58,213 bases of DNA from JAZDJP01 sp043803805. Its GTDB lineage: Bacteria > Planctomycetota > JAZDJP01. The stretch lies in NCBI GenBank assembly GCA_043803805.1, contig JAZDJP010000133.1, positions 1-58,213 on the forward strand. Direction: 5' to 3'. This document shows positions 1 through 8,373 of the stretch, piece by piece. The position numbers and the translations under genes were made by a program. The notes beneath the pieces were generated by a model. That model was given only the letters and a program-made list of their open reading frames with translations, searched no databases and had not been told where the DNA came from. Every line of letters begins with the position of its first letter. Positions within the stretch are counted from its first letter, which is position 1.

Positions 1-263
1 TCCCGGTCGTTCGCCAGCTGCAGAAGAAGCACCAGGGCTTCCTCGCGATCCGCCCCCTTCGGATTGGCGGCGATATACTTCTCCATCTCCCCGAGACACT
101 CCTCCCGGACCACCTGGATCGCCTTCTGCTCCCGGTCCTGGAACCGCTGGCGCAGATCGGAAAGGGTCTCCCCCCCGGCGGCCCGCGCCGCCAGACCCGC
201 GACCAGAATCACCCCCGCCGCCAGGCCGATCCGCCGTATGGCTTGCATGAGAACCCCCGCCAT
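1..263 (-). CDS. Secreted protein of unknown function, N-terminal part only
   Basis: Reading leftwards, the frame opens at the ATG complementary to 261-263, with an AAGGA Shine-Dalgarno four bases upstream; a second in-frame ATG lies five codons later but has a poorer SD. The 87 visible residues start with a short basic stretch and a hydrophobic segment (IGLAAGVILVAGLAARAAG), a Sec signal peptide. A charged, helical stretch rich in Glu, Lys and Arg follows (RQRFQDREQKAIQ, EMEKYIAANPKGADREEA), the kind of sequence that leads into TPR-like helical repeats. The gene runs off the left edge, so its function cannot be named. It is transcribed divergently from the rhamnose operon, with 60 bases between the two start codons. 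Confidence 0.7.
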   Translation of the reverse strand, partial: MAGVLMQAIRRIGLAAGVILVAGLAARAAGGETLSDLRQRFQDREQKAIQVVREECLGEMEKYIAANPKGADREEALVLLLQLANDR

Positions 264-323
264 GTTATCCTTACGGCGACATTGTAGACGGCACGGAGCC
301 GGTTTCCAGGGAAACCCCGGGCG

Positions 324-896
324 ATGAATCTTCACCACATCAAAACCCATTACACGTCGCTCGCCATCATTCCTCCGTCCGCGCTCTGGGAACCCATCCA
401 GATCATCCGCCGCGAGCACGACCGGCAGGTCGCCCGGTGGATGCCCCACATCAACCTCCTCTACCCATTCTGGCCGGAGGAGCGCTTCGCCGACACTGTC
501 CCGATCCTCAAGGAAATCTGCAGTGGCATCGTCCCCTTCGACATCGCGCTCCGCGAGTTTCGCCATTTCGACCAGGGCGGGGACCGGCACATGATGTATC
601 TGGCGCCCGAGCCGGAGAAACCGATCCACGCGCTTCAGACCGCCCTCCTGGAAAAATTCCCCGAGTGCGTGGACACCGCCCGGCATTCCGGCGGTTTCGT
701 CCCCCACATGAACGTGGGCCAGGCCACGACCGAGGCGCTCGAACCCCTCCTCGCGACACTCCGCATGGAATGGAAACCCCTCACGTTCATGGCGTCGTCC
801 GTGGCGCTTCTGGCCCGCAGTCCCGGGACCCCTTTTCAGGTGAAGCGGATCGTCGCGATGCGGGTCGGCTCCGGAATCTATCCGAAAACCGCCTGA
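324..896 (+). CDS. 2H phosphoesterase / 2'-5' RNA ligase-like protein
   Basis: 190 residues, about the usual size of the LigT/2H superfamily (2'-5' RNA ligase and cyclic phosphodiesterase fold). The two expected His motifs are present and spaced as in the family: PHINLLYPF (His42) and PHMNVGQ (His128). In both, the third position is Asn instead of the textbook Thr/Ser of HxT; Asn may occur in the fungal-type 2_5_RNA_ligase2 branch, so activity is possible but not assured. A substrate with a 2',3'-cyclic or 2'-5' phosphodiester is the family expectation; the true one is unknown. The gene opens a plus-strand run: the rhamnose isomerase starts 23 bases after its stop, so it may be co-transcribed, with no obvious functional link to rhamnose. 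Confidence 0.75.
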   Translation: MNLHHIKTHYTSLAIIPPSALWEPIQIIRREHDRQVARWMPHINLLYPFWPEERFADTVPILKEICSGIVPFDIALREFRHFDQGGDRHMMYLAPEPEKPIHALQTALLEKFPECVDTARHSGGFVPHMNVGQATTEALEPLLATLRMEWKPLTFMASSVALLARSPGTPFQVKRIVAMRVGSGIYPKTA

Positions 897-919
897 CCGT
901 TTTTCATGGAGCCCCCGCC

Positions 920-2125
920 ATGCGCGCCCTGTCATGGAAGGCCTTCGAAACCCGCCAGGGGGACCGCGGCATCCGCCTCCCGCCCCTCCTGAAAACGCTG
1001 GACGATCTGGCGATCGAAACCCCCTCCTGGGGCTATGGCGACGGGGGAACGCGGTTCAAGGTCTTCCACAGCCCCGGGGCCGCCCGAAACGTGTTCGAGA
1101 AATTCGAGGACGCCGCGGTGGTCCATGCGCTGACGGGACTCTGCCCGTCGGTCGCGGTCCACATCCCCTGGGACAAGGCGACCCCGATGACGAAACTGCG
1201 CCGCCACGCCGCCGCGCTGGGGCTCCGCATCGGCGCCGTGAACCCGAACCTTTTTCAGGACGACGCCTACAAATTCGGCAGCGTCACGAGCGTCCGCGCC
1301 GACGTCCGCCGGAAGGCCATCCGCCACCTCATCGAGTGCGTGGACATCGCCCGCGAGGTGCGATCGGAAATCGTCAGTCTCTGGTTCGCCGACGGGACGA
1401 ACTACCCCGGGCAGGGGGACATCCGGGCCCGGAAAGAATGGATGGAGGAGGCCCTGGCCGCGACGGCCCGCGCCCTGGGGCCCCGGATGCGGATGCTCAT
1501 CGAATACAAGTTCTTCGAACCGGCATTCTACCACACCGACATCGCCGACTGGGGGATGGCGTTCACGTTCGCGTCGCGTCTGGGCCCGAAAGCCCAGGTC
1601 CTCGTGGACACGGGGCATCACGCGCCCGGCACCAACGTCGAGCACGTCGTGGCCTTCCTCCTCGACGAGGAGAAACTCGGAGGCTTCCACTTCAACTCCC
1701 GGAAGTACGCCGACGACGACCTCATCGTCGGGTCGCACAACCCCTACGAGCTGTTCCTGATCTTCCACGAGATCCTTCAGGCATGCCGCGCCGGGCGGCC
1801 CGGGGTGCGCCGGACGGCCGGAAACATCGCCTTCATGATCGACCAGAGCCACGCCATCGAGCCCAAGATCCCGGCGATGATCCGGTCGGTGCTGAATGTC
1901 CAGACCGGCTACGCGAAGGCGCTCCTGGTGAATCCGGAAACGCTCCGGGAGGCCCGGGCGAAGGACGACGTCCTCGGCGCCGAATCGGCCGTGCGCGAGG
2001 CCTTCGAACAGGACGTCACGCCGCTCCTTGCGGCATGGCGGGAGAGGCGGGGCCTGCCGGCCGATCCCCTGGCCACATTCGCGAAAAGCGGCCTGGCGGA
2101 CAAGCTCGCCCGGGAACGGGGCTGA
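920..2125 (+). CDS. rhaI: L-rhamnose isomerase, RhaI type
   Basis: Converts L-rhamnose to L-rhamnulose in the cytoplasm, the first intracellular step of the phosphorylative rhamnose pathway. The 401-residue protein resembles the Pseudomonas stutzeri/Bacillus TIM-barrel isomerases (roughly 400-430 aa) rather than E. coli RhaA. Diagnostic stretches are WFADGTNYPGQGDIRAR, EYKFFEPAFY, DTGHHAPGTNVE, GGFHFNSRKYADDD and MIDQSHAIEPKIP, which together carry the Glu/Asp/His metal-binding set. The ATG at 920 is chosen because GGAG lies eight bases upstream and the next 20 residues match the family start; the frame stays open further upstream inside the 2H gene, which I regard as fortuitous. Rhamnulokinase starts seven bases after the stop, so the two are clearly one operon. 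Confidence 0.92.
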   Translation: MRALSWKAFETRQGDRGIRLPPLLKTLDDLAIETPSWGYGDGGTRFKVFHSPGAARNVFEKFEDAAVVHALTGLCPSVAVHIPWDKATPMTKLRRHAAALGLRIGAVNPNLFQDDAYKFGSVTSVRADVRRKAIRHLIECVDIAREVRSEIVSLWFADGTNYPGQGDIRARKEWMEEALAATARALGPRMRMLIEYKFFEPAFYHTDIADWGMAFTFASRLGPKAQVLVDTGHHAPGTNVEHVVAFLLDEEKLGGFHFNSRKYADDDLIVGSHNPYELFLIFHEILQACRAGRPGVRRTAGNIAFMIDQSHAIEPKIPAMIRSVLNVQTGYAKALLVNPETLREARAKDDVLGAESAVREAFEQDVTPLLAAWRERRGLPADPLATFAKSGLADKLARERG

Positions 2126-2131
2126 CGTCCC

Positions 2132-3661
2132 ATGACGGACCTTTTCCTCGCCGCCGCGGACCTCGGGGCCTCCGGCGGCCGCGTCATCCTCGGACGCTTC
2201 GACGGGAAGACGCTGTCCGTCACGGAAATCCACCGATTCCCGAACGACCCCGTCGCCCTCCACGCCGCCCTCCACTGGGACATCCTGCGCCTGTGGCACG
2301 AGGTGAAAGAGGGCCTCCGCCGCGCCCGCGGCGCCGCGCGGGACGCCGGGGGCGACCTCGCCTCCATCGGAATCGATACCTGGGGCGTGGACTTCGGACT
2401 GATCGACCGAAGCGGCCGCCTCCTCGAAAATCCCGTGCATTATCGCGACCGGCGCACCGAGGGCATGATGGAAAAGGTCTTCGCCCGGATCCCGCGGGAC
2501 ACCCTCTTCCGGACGACGGGCATTCAATTCATGCCCTTCAACACCCTCTTCCAGCTGGCCGCCCTGCGGGAAACGGCCCCGGAGACGCTCGACCGCGCGG
2601 AAACCCTTCTTTTCATGCCGGACCTCTTCCATTATTTTTTGACCGGCATCCGGCGCGCCGAATACACCATCGCCTCGACGAGCCAGTTGCTCGACGCCCG
2701 CCGGCGCGACTGGGCGGAAGATGTCATCAACGCCCTCGGGATCCCTCGAAACATATTTCCGGCGATCGTCCCCCCGGGCGCCGTGCTCGGGAAAACCCTC
2801 CCGGGAGTGGCGGAGGAATTGAGCGGGCCGCCCGTCCCGGTCGTGGCCGTGGCCACCCACGACACCGGTTCCGCGGTGGCGGCCGTCCCCGCGAAAGGGG
2901 ACCGGTTCGCTTACCTGTCCTCCGGCACCTGGTCGCTCCTCGGGACCGAGATGCCGGAACCCGTCCTCGGCGACGCCGCGCGGGAGTTCAATTTTACGAA
3001 TGAAGGCGGTGTGGCGGGCGCCATCCGGCTCCTGAAAAACATCACCGGCCTCTGGGCGCTCCAAGAGACCCGCCGCGGCTGGGAACGCGAGGGAAAATCC
3101 CGCTCCTGGGATGAGATCACCGCCATGACGGAGCGCGCCGCCCCCGCCGCCGCCTTCGTGGATCCCGACGACCCTCGATTCCTCCCGCCGGGGGACATGC
3201 CCGCCCGGGTGCGCGACTTCTGCCGAAAAACCGGCCAGACGGTCCCCGCCACGGACGAGGCCGTCCTCCGGACCCTGACGGAAAGTCTGGCCCTGAAGAC
3301 GCGGGGTACGTTTGATCGCCTGGAGTCGCTCGCCGGCGCGTCCCTGCCGACGCTCCACATGGTCGGAGGCGGCATCCGGAACCGGCGTCTCGCCCAATGG
3401 ACGGCATCCGCCTGCGCCCGGCCGGTCCTCGCCGGCCCGACCGAGGCCAGCGCCATCGGAAATCTCGCCGTCCAGCTCATGGCCCTGGGCGAGATGAAAT
3501 CCCCCGCCGAGATCCGCGCCCTCGTCCGCCGATCGTTCCCGCCGGAACGTTACGAACCGGAGGACACCGCCCTCTGGGAGGAGGCGTATGTGAAATTTTC
3601 GCGGATTCTGCCGCCTGACGCCCCGCCCGCGTCCCACGGAAACACACGGAGGACCGCATGA
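2132..3661 (+). CDS. rhaB: Rhamnulokinase
   Basis: Phosphorylates L-rhamnulose to rhamnulose-1-phosphate with ATP. It is a 509-residue FGGY-family sugar kinase: N-terminal phosphate-binding loop AADLGASGGRV, the substrate-region signature SIGIDTWGVDFGLID, a second ATPase half with VAVATHDTGSAVAAVP and LSSGTWSLLG, and the adenosine loop TLHMVGGGIRNRRLAQW plus GPTEASAIGN near the C terminus. Length and motif order are those of RhaB. It follows rhaI at seven bases, and its TGA overlaps the ATG of the rhamnosidase (ATGA), implying translational coupling. An aldolase (RhaD) or lactaldehyde oxidoreductase is not seen in this window and must be elsewhere if the pathway is complete. Confidence 0.93.
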   Translation: MTDLFLAAADLGASGGRVILGRFDGKTLSVTEIHRFPNDPVALHAALHWDILRLWHEVKEGLRRARGAARDAGGDLASIGIDTWGVDFGLIDRSGRLLENPVHYRDRRTEGMMEKVFARIPRDTLFRTTGIQFMPFNTLFQLAALRETAPETLDRAETLLFMPDLFHYFLTGIRRAEYTIASTSQLLDARRRDWAEDVINALGIPRNIFPAIVPPGAVLGKTLPGVAEELSGPPVPVVAVATHDTGSAVAAVPAKGDRFAYLSSGTWSLLGTEMPEPVLGDAAREFNFTNEGGVAGAIRLLKNITGLWALQETRRGWEREGKSRSWDEITAMTERAAPAAAFVDPDDPRFLPPGDMPARVRDFCRKTGQTVPATDEAVLRTLTESLALKTRGTFDRLESLAGASLPTLHMVGGGIRNRRLAQWTASACARPVLAGPTEASAIGNLAVQLMALGEMKSPAEIRALVRRSFPPERYEPEDTALWEEAYVKFSRILPPDAPPASHGNTRRTA

Positions 3662-6012
3662 CCCCCGATCGGGCGAAATGGATATGGTGCGGCGACCCCA
3701 TCCACGAAATCATCAACGCCTGGATGCAGGCGCGGCGGACGTTCCGCCTCGCAACCGTCCCGCGGAAGGCCGTCATCGGCGTCACCGCCGACAGCCGCTA
3801 CCGGCTCTATGTGAACGGCCAGGCCATCCTCCGCGGCCCGGCGCGGGGGTACGCCCCTTCCTGGCCTTACGACGAAATTGACATCGCCCCCTTCCTCCGA
3901 AAGGGCGTGAACGTCATCGCCGCCCTGGTCCACCAGTACGGCGTGGGGACGTTCCAGTACGTCCATGCGGGCGCCGCCGGATTCCTCCTCTGGGGAAACG
4001 CGGGAGGCACGGACATCTCCACAAATCCGGAATGGCGGGTCCGGCCCGCCCCCGGCTACTCGCGGAATACGGCGCGCCAGTCCCGCCAGCTCGGGTTTCA
4101 GGAGCATTTCGACGCCCGGCGGGACGACGGCCGGTGGTCCGGCGCCGCCGGCGGCGACCGCGACTGGATGAAACCCAATGTCCGGGCGTTCGGCGCCATG
4201 CCCTGGCACACAATCGAACCGCGGGGGATCCCCCTTCTCCGGAAGGGATTCCGCGTCCCGGCGGCGGTGATATCATCCGCCGCGGGCCGGTCGGCCCCCA
4301 ACGCGGCATCGGCGACGAATGTCGTCATTCCGTTTCTGACGGAAAAACGCGCCTGGATCCCCTCCCGCATTCCGCCCCGCAAAGACGCCTCCTGTGGATC
4401 CTTCCGCATCCCGGCCTCCGGCGCGGGGCGTTACCATTCGATCCTCCTCGACTTCGGATGCGAGGTCGTCGGAACGATGGAGATCACCGTCCGCGGCGCC
4501 GCCGGCGGCGAAATCGTGGACGCCATCGTCTGCGAGGCGGCGCGGGGCGGAGACCCCGTCATCCGTTTCTCTCCGGGGAATCCGAAAAGCACGGGCGCCC
4601 GGATCATCCTCGCGCCGGGCCGCACCGTCCACGAAACATTCGAGCTGTGGGGTTTCCGGCATCTCGCCCTGACCGTGCGCGGGAACCGCCGGCCTCTGGA
4701 ATTCCGCGTGCGCCTGCGGGAAACCGGTTACCCCCTCGACATCCGATCGCGGTTCGACGCCTCAAACAACACCCTGAACCGAATCCGGGACATCTGCATC
4801 CGCACCCAGAAATGCTGCATGCTCGACGCCTACGTGGACTGCCCGTGGCGGGAGCAGGCCCAGTGGTGGGGGGACGCCCGCGTCCAGGCGGCCAACACCT
4901 TCCACCTGTCGGCGGACGCGCGCCTTCTCGCCCGGGGCATCCGTTCCATCGGCGCCCAGCGCGTCCCCAACGGGCTCACCTACGGCCACGCCCCCACCGT
5001 CTCCCATGGCAGCATCCTGCCCGACTTCACATTGACCTGGATCCTCACCCATTGGGATTATTTCTGGCAGACGGGAGAACTCGGCCTTTTCCGGGACTGG
5101 AAACCCGTCGTCCGGGGGGCGCTGGATTATTTCGAGACCCGCATCGGGAAAAACGGCCTTGTCGGTTACGACGACCGGTACTGGCTCTTTCTCGACTGGG
5201 CGGAGATTTTCAAAGACGGCTATCCGACCGTTTACAACCTATTGTACCGGATGACGCTCCGGACGGCGGCGCGGCTCTTCGCCCTCGACGGCGAACGCGC
5301 CGACGCCGCCCGGTGCCGGGATGCCGCAAACCGTCTTGAAAAATCCATCCTCCGCCGGCTGTGGGATCCGGCCACCGGGAGCCTCCACAACGGGATGACG
5401 TGGGCGGGGAAAGCCGTCCCCGACGCCACCCCCCACGCCTACGCCCTCGCGATCCTGGGCGGGCTCCTTCCCGGCCGGCACCCGGCGTTCGTCCGGGATC
5501 ATTTGTTGCCGTCCGTGCGACGGGACCCCCTTCCGCGGGACCCGTCGCCGTTTTTCATTCATTATGTCTTCGAGGCGCTTGAGAAATCCGGCCACGGCGC
5601 GGCGGTGATCCCCTGCATCGAGCGGCGCTGGGGCGACATGCTCGCGCGGGGACTCACCACGACCGAGGAAATCTGGAACGCCGAACCCGGAGGAATAAGT
5701 CTCTGCCACGCCTGGAGCGCCCACCCGATCGTCCATTTTACGATTGTACTCCTCGGCATCCGCCAGACGGCGCCCGCGTGGAAGGAAATCCGCTTCGCGC
5801 CGGTTTTCACCGGCACGGACCGCGTCCGGGGCGCCGTCGCCACGCCCCGCGGCATGATCGAATCCGGATGGAATAAAACGGCGAAGGGCGTCCGCGTTTT
5901 CCTGCGGCTGCCGAAGGGGATCACGGCGCGGGTGAACCTGCCGGGGACAAAACCGTTGCGGGTGAGCGGACACCGTTCGTGGATGTTGCCGGTCGGCGGC
6001 CATTCCGGGTGA
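3658..6012 (+). CDS. Alpha-L-rhamnosidase, GH78 family
   Basis: Removes terminal alpha-L-rhamnose from glycosides, feeding the two preceding enzymes. The 784 residues show the GH78 layout: an N-terminal beta-sandwich lobe (residues 1-150; SRYRLYVNGQAILRGPARG), further beta domains, then an (alpha/alpha)6 barrel containing DCPWREQAQWWGDARVQ, the family block that carries the general acid, followed by PDFTLTWILTHWDYFWQTGE and a C-terminal beta domain (GMIESGWNKTAKGVRVFLRL). No signal peptide is visible, so it probably acts on imported oligosaccharides or glycosides. Its ATG overlaps the rhaB stop. The barrel block differs in detail from the common DCPQRDER-type version, suggesting a divergent subfamily. 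Confidence 0.88.
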   Translation: MTPDRAKWIWCGDPIHEIINAWMQARRTFRLATVPRKAVIGVTADSRYRLYVNGQAILRGPARGYAPSWPYDEIDIAPFLRKGVNVIAALVHQYGVGTFQYVHAGAAGFLLWGNAGGTDISTNPEWRVRPAPGYSRNTARQSRQLGFQEHFDARRDDGRWSGAAGGDRDWMKPNVRAFGAMPWHTIEPRGIPLLRKGFRVPAAVISSAAGRSAPNAASATNVVIPFLTEKRAWIPSRIPPRKDASCGSFRIPASGAGRYHSILLDFGCEVVGTMEITVRGAAGGEIVDAIVCEAARGGDPVIRFSPGNPKSTGARIILAPGRTVHETFELWGFRHLALTVRGNRRPLEFRVRLRETGYPLDIRSRFDASNNTLNRIRDICIRTQKCCMLDAYVDCPWREQAQWWGDARVQAANTFHLSADARLLARGIRSIGAQRVPNGLTYGHAPTVSHGSILPDFTLTWILTHWDYFWQTGELGLFRDWKPVVRGALDYFETRIGKNGLVGYDDRYWLFLDWAEIFKDGYPTVYNLLYRMTLRTAARLFALDGERADAARCRDAANRLEKSILRRLWDPATGSLHNGMTWAGKAVPDATPHAYALAILGGLLPGRHPAFVRDHLLPSVRRDPLPRDPSPFFIHYVFEALEKSGHGAAVIPCIERRWGDMLARGLTTTEEIWNAEPGGISLCHAWSAHPIVHFTIVLLGIRQTAPAWKEIRFAPVFTGTDRVRGAVATPRGMIESGWNKTAKGVRVFLRLPKGITARVNLPGTKPLRVSGHRSWMLPVGGHSG

Positions 6013-6096
6013 TGTTCCCGGAACTCCACGGGATTGCTTTCCCAATCCCCGTCACGTACAATGCCTGTTTCGTTCATCACATCCGGAGGATTCTCC

Positions 6097-8373
6097 ATGC
6101 CGGCCATCGTTCTCAAACCCCTCGATCAGGTCGAAACCTTCACGCTCGAAAATCCCGACGTCGCCATTCACGTCGAGAAGAAAACCGGTTGGATCCGCTC
6201 TCTTTATTTCAGGAAGAAAAAAGTCGACCTCTTCCAGCAAACGCGCCAGGGGATTCCGGGCTACGTCGGCGGCCTGCGCGTCTATGACGAACGCGAGGAG
6301 CGCTGGTTCAACGACACGAACGATCCCTTCACCGTTTCCGGCGCGAGGAAATCCGGGAACCGGGTCACGTTCCAAAAACGGTTCAGGGGCGCGGCGTTCA
6401 CGCTGGCGGTTTCCCTCATTCTGGACAAGGACGCCTTCCACTGGGAAGTCGAGGCGCGGAAAAACAATCCGCGCCTTCCGGACCGATCCCTGCGCGTTTA
6501 CTTCTGCTGGCCGCTCATCGCCGGATGGGATTTCTGGGCGCCGGCCCACGACTCGGAATTCACATTCGACGGCATGACGTCCTTCGAGTACATGCACATC
6601 CAGATTCCGTATTTCAACAAGACCGAAATCATCCTCCCCATGGTTTCCCACTTCAACAAAAACCTCGACGTGGGATTCTCCGTGATGGAGCCCATCGACG
6701 CGCAGGTCCCCGCGGCGAAATTCCAGTTCGCGAACGGCGACAAGTGCTTCAACTGGGGCTCGATGAAAAAAGACATCCGGACCGCGCCGGTCCTGGAGGT
6801 GGTGAATTACTACATCGGCCTCGTCAGGAACCGGCCCCTGCGGACCAAAATCATGATGATGTTCCACGAGGGCGACTGGCGGCCGGGCCTCGGGAAGGTG
6901 TTCCGGAAGTGGAAGGAATACTTCGTTCCGGTGAGCGACACCATCCGCAAATACGAAGGCACATTCACCTGCGAGGGTATCCAGACCGCGGACGAACTCC
7001 AGCGCTGCAAGGATTTCGGCGTCAAGACGCTCGAGGTCCACAACCACTTCCAGGATTATGGCGATTACTACCAGGACGGCAGGAATTCCTGGCATACGCT
7101 TGCGGCAAAAGAGGCCTACTTCCACAAATACAAACGCAAAAAAACGCCCTGGGAGGTCGAGAACTTCTTCGCCACGCACACCGACGGGAAAATCGAAACG
7201 GAATTGAAGGACGCGCCATGGTGCTACGCGGACGTCGAACCCCGCATCCGCAAGGTTCGGCATGACCGTTCGGACATCAAGGCGCGCCTCGACAAGCTCG
7301 CCAAGGCCGGGGTCGGCTGTTACTGGTACTTCAACTACACCGACGGATTCCGCCCCCTGGTTGAGAAAAAATATCCGGACGCCATCTCAAAAAACGAAGA
7401 CGGCTCCCATCAGCCCTCCGGCTGGATCATGTGCAGCAACATGAACTCTGACCCCCGATGGTCCTTCGGGAAACATATGCTCCGCGACGCGGAAAACATC
7501 TTCCGGACATACCCGGGGCTTTGCGGATTTTTTCTGGATTGCTTCCGGCACTTTGAAATCGACTTCGGCCACGATGACGGCGTCACGGTCGTCAACCACA
7601 AGCCCGCCTACAGCGTGAATTTCTCCTACGACGGCATCGAGAAAGCCCTCAAAACGAAAATCATGCGGCGGCGAAATCTCGCCTCCTTCGCGAACAAACC
7701 GCAATCCATCCGGTCAATGCGCTGGGTGGACGGCGTCCTTCTGGAAGGCGACGGCAATGTCTCGGAAGAAAAATTTTTCTGGGCCTGCCTCTCCAAACCG
7801 CTTTTTTTCATGTGGACAAGCAACAAGAGGAGCAACGATGAAAACCTGCGGCGTTGCATTCTCCACGGCTGTTTCCCGAAATACGCTTTCGACCCCAGTC
7901 TGACGTACGCCGGAAACAAGGCGCACTTCGGGAAATACCTGCCCCTCTGCGGGCAATTCCGGCGGCGGACGTTCTGTTTCGAGCCGGATCCCCTGCGGGT
8001 GCCCGTCGGCTCGCGTGGCAAACTCTACACGATCGGAAACGATTACATCGCCGGAATCATGTCCGAATACCTCGGGATGGACGACACGGTGACCTACGCG
8101 AAAACGCCGTATGCCGTCTTCCGCGTCGCGCGGGGACACGACGTCGGCAGGGCGGGCGTCATGTTGCCCGGGGACAAGAAATGGCGCTTCGTCAATTTCA
8201 AGTTCAACGGGACAATGGTCTTTGTGCCGCTCAAAGGATATAAGAACTGCGCGGCCGTGCGGCTGTTTGTGACGAAACACACCAGCAAGCCCATCGGCGA
8301 CGTCCGATTCAAAGCGGGCGTGGATTACTGCGGCGACCCGGAAAACGCGTTCGTGGACATCAACGACCGGTAG
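6097..8373 (+). CDS. Large glycosidase-like protein, family not recognised
   Basis: 758 residues; the ATG at 6097 has a GGAGGA SD six bases upstream and beats an earlier in-frame start at 6034. The N-terminal third looks like the beta-sandwich of GH31/36/101-type glycosidases (VAIHVEKKTGWIRSLYFRKK, then repeated hydrophobic/charged strands). The middle looks like a TIM barrel: GVGCYWYFNYTDGFRPL and PGLCGFFLDCFRHFEIDFGH, the latter offering Asp and Glu candidates for catalysis at a strand end. The C terminus is again beta-rich (VMLPGDKKWRFVNFKFNG). There is no signal peptide. It lies 84 bases after the GH78 gene on the same strand, so a role in opening rhamnose-containing material is likely. 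I cannot assign a GH family; the last 14 bases overlap the convergent SASA gene. Confidence 0.6.
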   Translation: MPAIVLKPLDQVETFTLENPDVAIHVEKKTGWIRSLYFRKKKVDLFQQTRQGIPGYVGGLRVYDEREERWFNDTNDPFTVSGARKSGNRVTFQKRFRGAAFTLAVSLILDKDAFHWEVEARKNNPRLPDRSLRVYFCWPLIAGWDFWAPAHDSEFTFDGMTSFEYMHIQIPYFNKTEIILPMVSHFNKNLDVGFSVMEPIDAQVPAAKFQFANGDKCFNWGSMKKDIRTAPVLEVVNYYIGLVRNRPLRTKIMMMFHEGDWRPGLGKVFRKWKEYFVPVSDTIRKYEGTFTCEGIQTADELQRCKDFGVKTLEVHNHFQDYGDYYQDGRNSWHTLAAKEAYFHKYKRKKTPWEVENFFATHTDGKIETELKDAPWCYADVEPRIRKVRHDRSDIKARLDKLAKAGVGCYWYFNYTDGFRPLVEKKYPDAISKNEDGSHQPSGWIMCSNMNSDPRWSFGKHMLRDAENIFRTYPGLCGFFLDCFRHFEIDFGHDDGVTVVNHKPAYSVNFSYDGIEKALKTKIMRRRNLASFANKPQSIRSMRWVDGVLLEGDGNVSEEKFFWACLSKPLFFMWTSNKRSNDENLRRCILHGCFPKYAFDPSLTYAGNKAHFGKYLPLCGQFRRRTFCFEPDPLRVPVGSRGKLYTIGNDYIAGIMSEYLGMDDTVTYAKTPYAVFRVARGHDVGRAGVMLPGDKKWRFVNFKFNGTMVFVPLKGYKNCAAVRLFVTKHTSKPIGDVRFKAGVDYCGDPENAFVDINDR

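Noticed and set aside
264..323. Riboswitch or attenuator in the first divergent gap
   Set aside because: Only a 6-base hairpin (GGTTTC/GAAACC) is visible; too little for a structured RNA.
437..919. Upstream extension of the rhamnose isomerase frame
   Set aside because: It overlaps the 2H phosphoesterase gene; the family start and a spaced GGAG support 920.
932..3637. A 901-codon open frame on the minus strand across rhaI and rhaB
   Set aside because: Both plus-strand genes have full family motifs; the minus frame is Arg/Gly-rich and lacks any motif, a shadow of GC-rich codons.
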